Shown: one piece after another, positions 60,572 to 64,000 of the stretch | Layout: every line of letters begins with the position of its first letter | Numbering within the stretch: position 1 is the first letter of the stretch | Source: SZAS-103 sp043747745 | GTDB taxonomy: Bacteria > Pseudomonadota > Gammaproteobacteria > Xanthomonadales > Xanthomonadaceae | Assembly (NCBI GenBank): GCA_043747745.1 | Contig: JAYTOP010000039.1 | Coordinates: 1 to 64,000 of the forward strand | Length of the DNA: 64,000 nucleotides | Direction: 5' to 3' | The notes under the pieces: generated by a model | Database searches by the model: none | Told to the model about the DNA's origin: nothing | Seen by the model: the letters and a program-made list of their open reading frames with translations, nothing else | Translations under genes and position numbers: made by a program

Positions 60572-61573
60572 ATGATTGACGACGACCGCGCACGTATGCG
60601 CCTGGACTGGGCACGCACCGCTCTTGCCGACCCCGAAGCGACGCTGGAACGCGCCTCGGCCGATGCGAGCTTCCGCAGCTACTGGCGCACCCTCAGCGGC
60701 GATGCGAGTTGGATCGTGATGGACGCTCCGCCCCAGCAGGAGGACATCCGCCCGTGGCTGGACATCGGCGCTCGCCTGCGCGCGACCGGGGTCAACACGC
60801 CGCTGGTACGCGCGAGCGATGCCGAGTCCGGCTTCGTGCTGATGGCGGATCTCGGCAACGAACTGTACCTGCAGGCGCTGAACGACGAAACCGTCGAGCG
60901 GCTGTATGGCGCCGCTTTCGATGCCTTGCTGCGCATGCAGCGCGACGCCGATTGCGTCGGCCTGCCTTCCTACGACGAGCCGCGACTGCTCGCCGAAATG
61001 GAACTGCTGCCGACCTGGTTCCTGCAGCGGCACCTCGGCTTCACACCGGACGATGACGCACGGGACATCATCCACAGCGCGTTCCAGGCGCTCGTCGCGA
61101 ACGCGCACGCACAGCCTTACGCGTTCGTGCACCGCGATTTCCATTCGCGCAACCTGCTGCTGCACGACATCGAGAATCCCGGCGTGCTGGATTTCCAGGA
61201 TGCGGTACGCGGGCCGATCACCTACGACCTGGTGTCGCTGCTGCGCGACTGCTACATCGCGTGGCCGCAGGAGCGCATCGACGCGTGGCTCGACACCTAC
61301 CGCGTGCGCCTGCGCCATGCCGGGCTGGTGAACGTCGATGCCGCGCAGTTCAAACGCTGGTTCGACCTGATGGGATTGCAGCGCCACATCAAGGTACTCG
61401 GCATCTTCTGCAGGCTCTGGTACCGCGACGGCAAGCGCGGCTATCTCGACGACCTGCCGCTGGTGTGGCAGTACGTCTGCGACGTCGGCCTGAGGTATCC
61501 GGAGACCGCGCCGCTGATCGTGTTGATCGGCCGCGCGCTCGGCGACCGCGACATCACCCAGCCCTCCGCATGA
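60572..61573 (+). CDS. amgK: N-acetylmuramate/N-acetylglucosamine 1-kinase AmgK
   Basis: 333 residues with AGGA 9 bases upstream of the ATG. Aminoglycoside-phosphotransferase fold: ASADASFRSYWRT near 30, catalytic VHRDFHSRNLLLHDIENP near 190 and metal-binding LDFQDAVRGPITYDLVSLLRD. Phosphorylates recovered MurNAc at C1, first step of the recycling route that bypasses de novo UDP-MurNAc synthesis and lowers fosfomycin sensitivity. Overlaps murU by four bases. Confidence 0.93.
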   Translation: MIDDDRARMRLDWARTALADPEATLERASADASFRSYWRTLSGDASWIVMDAPPQQEDIRPWLDIGARLRATGVNTPLVRASDAESGFVLMADLGNELYLQALNDETVERLYGAAFDALLRMQRDADCVGLPSYDEPRLLAEMELLPTWFLQRHLGFTPDDDARDIIHSAFQALVANAHAQPYAFVHRDFHSRNLLLHDIENPGVLDFQDAVRGPITYDLVSLLRDCYIAWPQERIDAWLDTYRVRLRHAGLVNVDAAQFKRWFDLMGLQRHIKVLGIFCRLWYRDGKRGYLDDLPLVWQYVCDVGLRYPETAPLIVLIGRALGDRDITQPSA

Positions 61574-62274
61574 AGGCGCTGATCTTCGCCGCCGGCAAGG
61601 GCGAGCGCATGCGCACGCTGACCGAACGCACGCCGAAACCGCTGCTCGAAGTCGGCGGCAAGCCGCTGATCGTCTGGCACCTGGAAAAACTCGCAGCGCT
61701 GGGCGTGCGCGATGTCGTCGTCAACACCTCGTGGCTGGCGGAGCGATTCCCGGCGACGCTCGGCGACGGTTCGCGCTGGGGCTTGCGGCTGCACTATTCG
61801 CATGAGGGCGCCGAGCCGCTGGAGACCGGCGGCGGAATGTTCCATGCGTTGTCCCTTCTGGGCGACGCGCCGTTCCTCGCGGTTAACGGCGATATCTGGA
61901 CCGATTACGACTTCGCGCTTCTGCCTCGTGAATTCGATGGACTTGCGCACCTCGTGATGGTCGCGAATCCGGACCACAACACGCGCGGCGATTTTGCGCT
62001 CGACGATGCCGGACGCATGCAATCAGATGGCGAACGCAAACTGACGTTCGCCGGTGTCGGCGTGTACCGATCGGAACTGTTCGCAGACTGGCGCACGATC
62101 ATCGGCATCGCGGCTGGCGCGGATGAAACCCCACCGCGCTTCAAGCTCGCGCCGTTGCTGCGCGCAGCGATGGCGCGGGATCAGGTCAGCGGCGAACTCC
62201 TGCAAGGCGCTTGGACCGATGTCGGCACGCCGGAGCGATTGGCGCAACTCGATGCAGAGTTGAGCGCGCAATGA
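61570..62274 (+). CDS. murU: MurNAc-1-phosphate uridylyltransferase MurU
   Basis: 234 residues, nucleotidyltransferase: MKALIFAAGKGERMRTLTER, TPKPLLEVGGKPLIVWHLEK, ETGGGMFHAL and AVNGDIWTDYDF. Converts MurNAc-1-P and UTP to UDP-MurNAc. It starts on the amgK stop (ATGA) and its own stop overlaps the ATG of a further, frameshifted gene. Confidence 0.94.
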   Translation: MKALIFAAGKGERMRTLTERTPKPLLEVGGKPLIVWHLEKLAALGVRDVVVNTSWLAERFPATLGDGSRWGLRLHYSHEGAEPLETGGGMFHALSLLGDAPFLAVNGDIWTDYDFALLPREFDGLAHLVMVANPDHNTRGDFALDDAGRMQSDGERKLTFAGVGVYRSELFADWRTIIGIAAGADETPPRFKLAPLLRAAMARDQVSGELLQGAWTDVGTPERLAQLDAELSAQ

Positions 62275-62601
62275 AGATCGCTAGTACCGTTGCTCTTTCA
62301 ATACTGGCAATTGCAATTGTTGCAGTGGCGTCGTGCGTGCTTCAGACACGAAAGTACACACTCGCAATGAGCCATTGCCATTGGTGACACCGAAGCCCAG
62401 ATTATTAGCCGCTTCGGATCGCCAAGTTATCGTGAGCCTGCCGATTCCCCCTACATGCGCTATACCGCGGCGCCATGCGCAGCACAGTGCCAAACCCGAC
62501 TATGGTGGGAGTCGCCGCTACTGCCAGGCATCGAGGCTTGGTCCGTGAAATTGGATGCAAAACGAACGGTCGTGAAAACTTCTCACTGGGTGTCACCATA
62601 G
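62271..62601 (+). pseudogene. Frameshifted small membrane-anchored protein gene
   Basis: The ATG at 62271 overlaps the murU stop (ATGA). The first frame reads MKIASTVALSILAIAIVAVA (signal or anchor) then SCVLQTRKYTLAM and stops at 62385. The +1 frame takes over near 62370 as AIAIGDTEAQIISRFGSPSY, REPADSPYMRYTAAPCAAQC and ends at 62599-62601 (TAG). Removing one base near 62370 joins both parts into about 110 residues. Coupling to murU suggests it was part of the recycling operon. Either a real lesion or a sequence error; no family recognised. Confidence 0.6.
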
Positions 62602-62959
62602 CAGCGTGCGTTGTGCACAGAAGCAGGAAAGTACGTTGCACTTGATCTGCTTTGGACTTTGGGTCCCATGAGTCGCGGCGATTGCCTGCGGACAAGACCT
62701 GAAGGCGGCGCATATGAAGTGCGCCGTTCGCCGTCGGCACAAGGACGTGGCGTCGGCGAATCCCGCAGGCGATCGCGTACCTGGAGCGCGCAGCGCGAAG
62801 GGCGCGATCTCCGGGGTGTCCTTCTTTCTGGTTCCGTCTTTCTTGGACAAACAAGAAAGATGAACTCGCCCGCGCAGCGGGTGAAATGCTCTGGCTCCAG
62901 CGCCCGTCATCCGCCTGCGGCAACTACTTCCGGAGGGAGAAGGAAACAACTAAAGCACG
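62602..62959. repeat. Hairpin-bearing repeat, copy C
   Basis: A 358-base stretch without a gene. The hairpin TCTTTCTTG/CAAGAAAGA (62837-62845 with 62852-62860) is followed by CTCGCCCGCGCAGCGGG, the same layout (hairpin, then a GCGCAGCGCG-like palindrome) as one end of copies A and B. GGTGTCC precedes it. The rest resembles A and B less clearly. It lies between convergent murU-side genes and hda. Confidence 0.6.
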
Positions 62960-63667
62960 CTATAGATCAAGCGCCTGCCGCAAAAACGGAACCGTGATCC
63001 TCCGCTGCGCTGCCAGCGATGCGAGATCGAGCCGATCCAGCAATCCAGTCAAGGTCCCGAGATCGCGGCCGACGCGACGGAACAGGTAATCCATCACCGC
63101 ATCGTCGATCTCCAGCCCACGCGTCGCGGCTCGTTCGCGCAGGATCACGCGCCGCGCAGCTTCATCCGGAACCGCCAGTGCGAACTGCGTGCATTGCGCG
63201 AGCCGCGAACGCAGGTCGGGCAGCGCGAGCGCGAGTTGCAGCGGCGTCGCATCGGCCGCGTACAGCAGCGCACCGCCGCCATCGCGCACGCGGTTGTGCA
63301 GGTCGAACAGGGCGACCTCGGCTGCGTGGTCGTCGGCAATCGCCTGCACGTCGTCGACGCATGCGAGTTGCACCGCGCCCTGGTGCGCAAGCGCATCGGC
63401 CGCGCGCGCGCCGAACACCTGTAGCGGCAGGTATGCGACCGCGCGATCCGCCACGCTCGCTTCGGCGCAGGCCGCGAGCAGCAAGTGGCTCTTGCCCGAT
63501 CCCGGTGCGCCAGACACGAAAATGCTCGAGTGGAGCCGACTATCCACGCCTTCGCCTGTTGCCAGCACCGCCAGCAGCGCAAGCAATCCCGCCGGCGCAT
63601 CGCGATAACTGTGCAGGCGTTGATCCAGCGGGAATCGCAGACTGAGCGGCAATTGCGGCGTGCTCAT
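62960..63667 (-). CDS. hda: DnaA regulatory inactivator Hda
   Basis: 235 residues from the ATG at 63667. N-terminal clamp-binding motif QLPLSLRFP, then an AAA+ domain: Walker A SGAPGSGKSHLLLA, Walker B LACVDDVQAI and a C-terminal sensor region (VPDEAARRVILRERAA, DYLFRRVGRDLGTLTGLLDRLD). With the sliding clamp it stimulates ATP hydrolysis by DnaA, preventing re-initiation. It lies 25 bases after the permease gene on the same strand, as in many gammaproteobacteria. Confidence 0.92.
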   Translation of the reverse strand: MSTPQLPLSLRFPLDQRLHSYRDAPAGLLALLAVLATGEGVDSRLHSSIFVSGAPGSGKSHLLLAACAEASVADRAVAYLPLQVFGARAADALAHQGAVQLACVDDVQAIADDHAAEVALFDLHNRVRDGGGALLYAADATPLQLALALPDLRSRLAQCTQFALAVPDEAARRVILRERAATRGLEIDDAVMDYLFRRVGRDLGTLTGLLDRLDLASLAAQRRITVPFLRQALDL

Positions 63668-63692
63668 GAAGCCCGGCCCGCGAAACCGGCGA

Positions 63693-64000
63693 TCACGGAG
63701 CACTCGGCGGCGGTTCGTCGCGCACGTCGTCGTGGTGCATGCGCTCGCCGACCACGATCAACGCGACGGTTTCCTCGACGACCGGCGCAGGTCCCGCATA
63801 CAACTTGCTCGTTGTGTAGCGCTCATGCCCGTAGCGCAACAGCACCATCGCGATCGCCGAGACCGGCAGCGCGAGCAGCACGCCGAGGAACCCGAACAAT
63901 TGCCCACCAGCCATGAGCGCGAAGATCACGCCGACCGGATGCATGCCGATCTTGTTGCCGACCAGCCGCGGCACCAGCACATACGATTCCATCGTCTGCC
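63693..64000 (-). CDS. AI-2E/PerM-family permease, 3' part
   Basis: Only about the last 102 residues lie in the window; the frame stays open through the right edge and the gene continues beyond it. QTMESYVLVPRLVGNKIGMHP, IFALMAGGQLFGFLGVLLALP and AIAMVLLRYGHERY are the C-terminal signature of the PerM/YfgO group, with two final membrane helices. A hydrophilic tail ending DVRDEPPPSAP follows. Transport substrate in this family is uncertain. Upstream of hda in the same transcript. Confidence 0.85.
   Translation of the reverse strand, partial: QTMESYVLVPRLVGNKIGMHPVGVIFALMAGGQLFGFLGVLLALPVSAIAMVLLRYGHERYTTSKLYAGPAPVVEETVALIVVGERMHHDDVRDEPPPSAP

Overview
The window is GC-rich, tightly packed bacterial chromosome. 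Several lineage-marker gene arrangements point to Xanthomonadales (Lysobacterales), probably a Rhodanobacteraceae/Lysobacteraceae-type gammaproteobacterium: a fused aspartokinase/diaminopimelate decarboxylase, an adjacent MurL/MurD2 pair, the Rrf2-sufBCDS order, a bifunctional XanB, AmgK/MurU and hda. That placement is inference from gene content; no rRNA, tRNA, CRISPR array, prophage or complete insertion sequence was seen.

Layout. 1-4.0 kb holds a secreted Rhs protein with an AHH-nuclease tip and its Imm11-like immunity gene, and 4.06-6.8 kb holds a second secreted Rhs-repeat protein without a recognisable toxin tip. 7.0-11.7 kb has an XRE regulator, CorC, a DUF4105 protein, CorA and a frameshifted secreted gene. 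11.7-20.1 kb is a peptide-use region: three secreted S9 peptidases and a POT-family peptide transporter. 20.2-24.4 kb is the dTDP-rhamnose set rfbD-C-A-B, read behind ssb. 24.5-29.9 kb has IspB, a GT-C-like membrane protein, an OmpA-family protein, a dienelactone-hydrolase protein and a degraded copy of its 3' end.

30.0-35.4 kb is an overlapping operon lysAC-murL-murD2, linking diaminopimelate/lysine metabolism to the alternative D-Glu route of peptidoglycan synthesis. 35.7-43.4 kb has an EF-G-like GTPase, a DUF2652 protein, a Cdd1-type HhH protein, small envelope proteins and lipoproteins, and a DUF5916 outer-membrane protein. 43.5-51.0 kb is a SET-domain gene followed by the suf operon (Rrf2-sufB-[TonB_C-like]-sufC-sufD-sufS) that continues through a small membrane protein, a GNAT and a Rieske protein. 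51-54.1 kb has HutD, a ComEA-like protein, an M20 peptidase and a GlsB-type protein.

54.1-56.1 kb is a small, relatively AT-richer island (lipoprotein, HNH nuclease, tiny basic protein) bracketed by two inverted copies of a hairpin-ended repeat; a third relative of that repeat lies at 62.6-62.95 kb. 56.2-62.3 kb carries sulfate activation (cysD, cysNC) behind xanB and, divergently, amgK-murU for MurNAc recycling, followed by a second frameshifted gene. Hda and the 3' part of an AI-2E/PerM-type permease close the window. Several genes work on the envelope: rhamnose and GDP-mannose supply, MurNAc recycling, L-Glu ligation and epimerisation on UDP-MurNAc-L-Ala, and diaminopimelate use.
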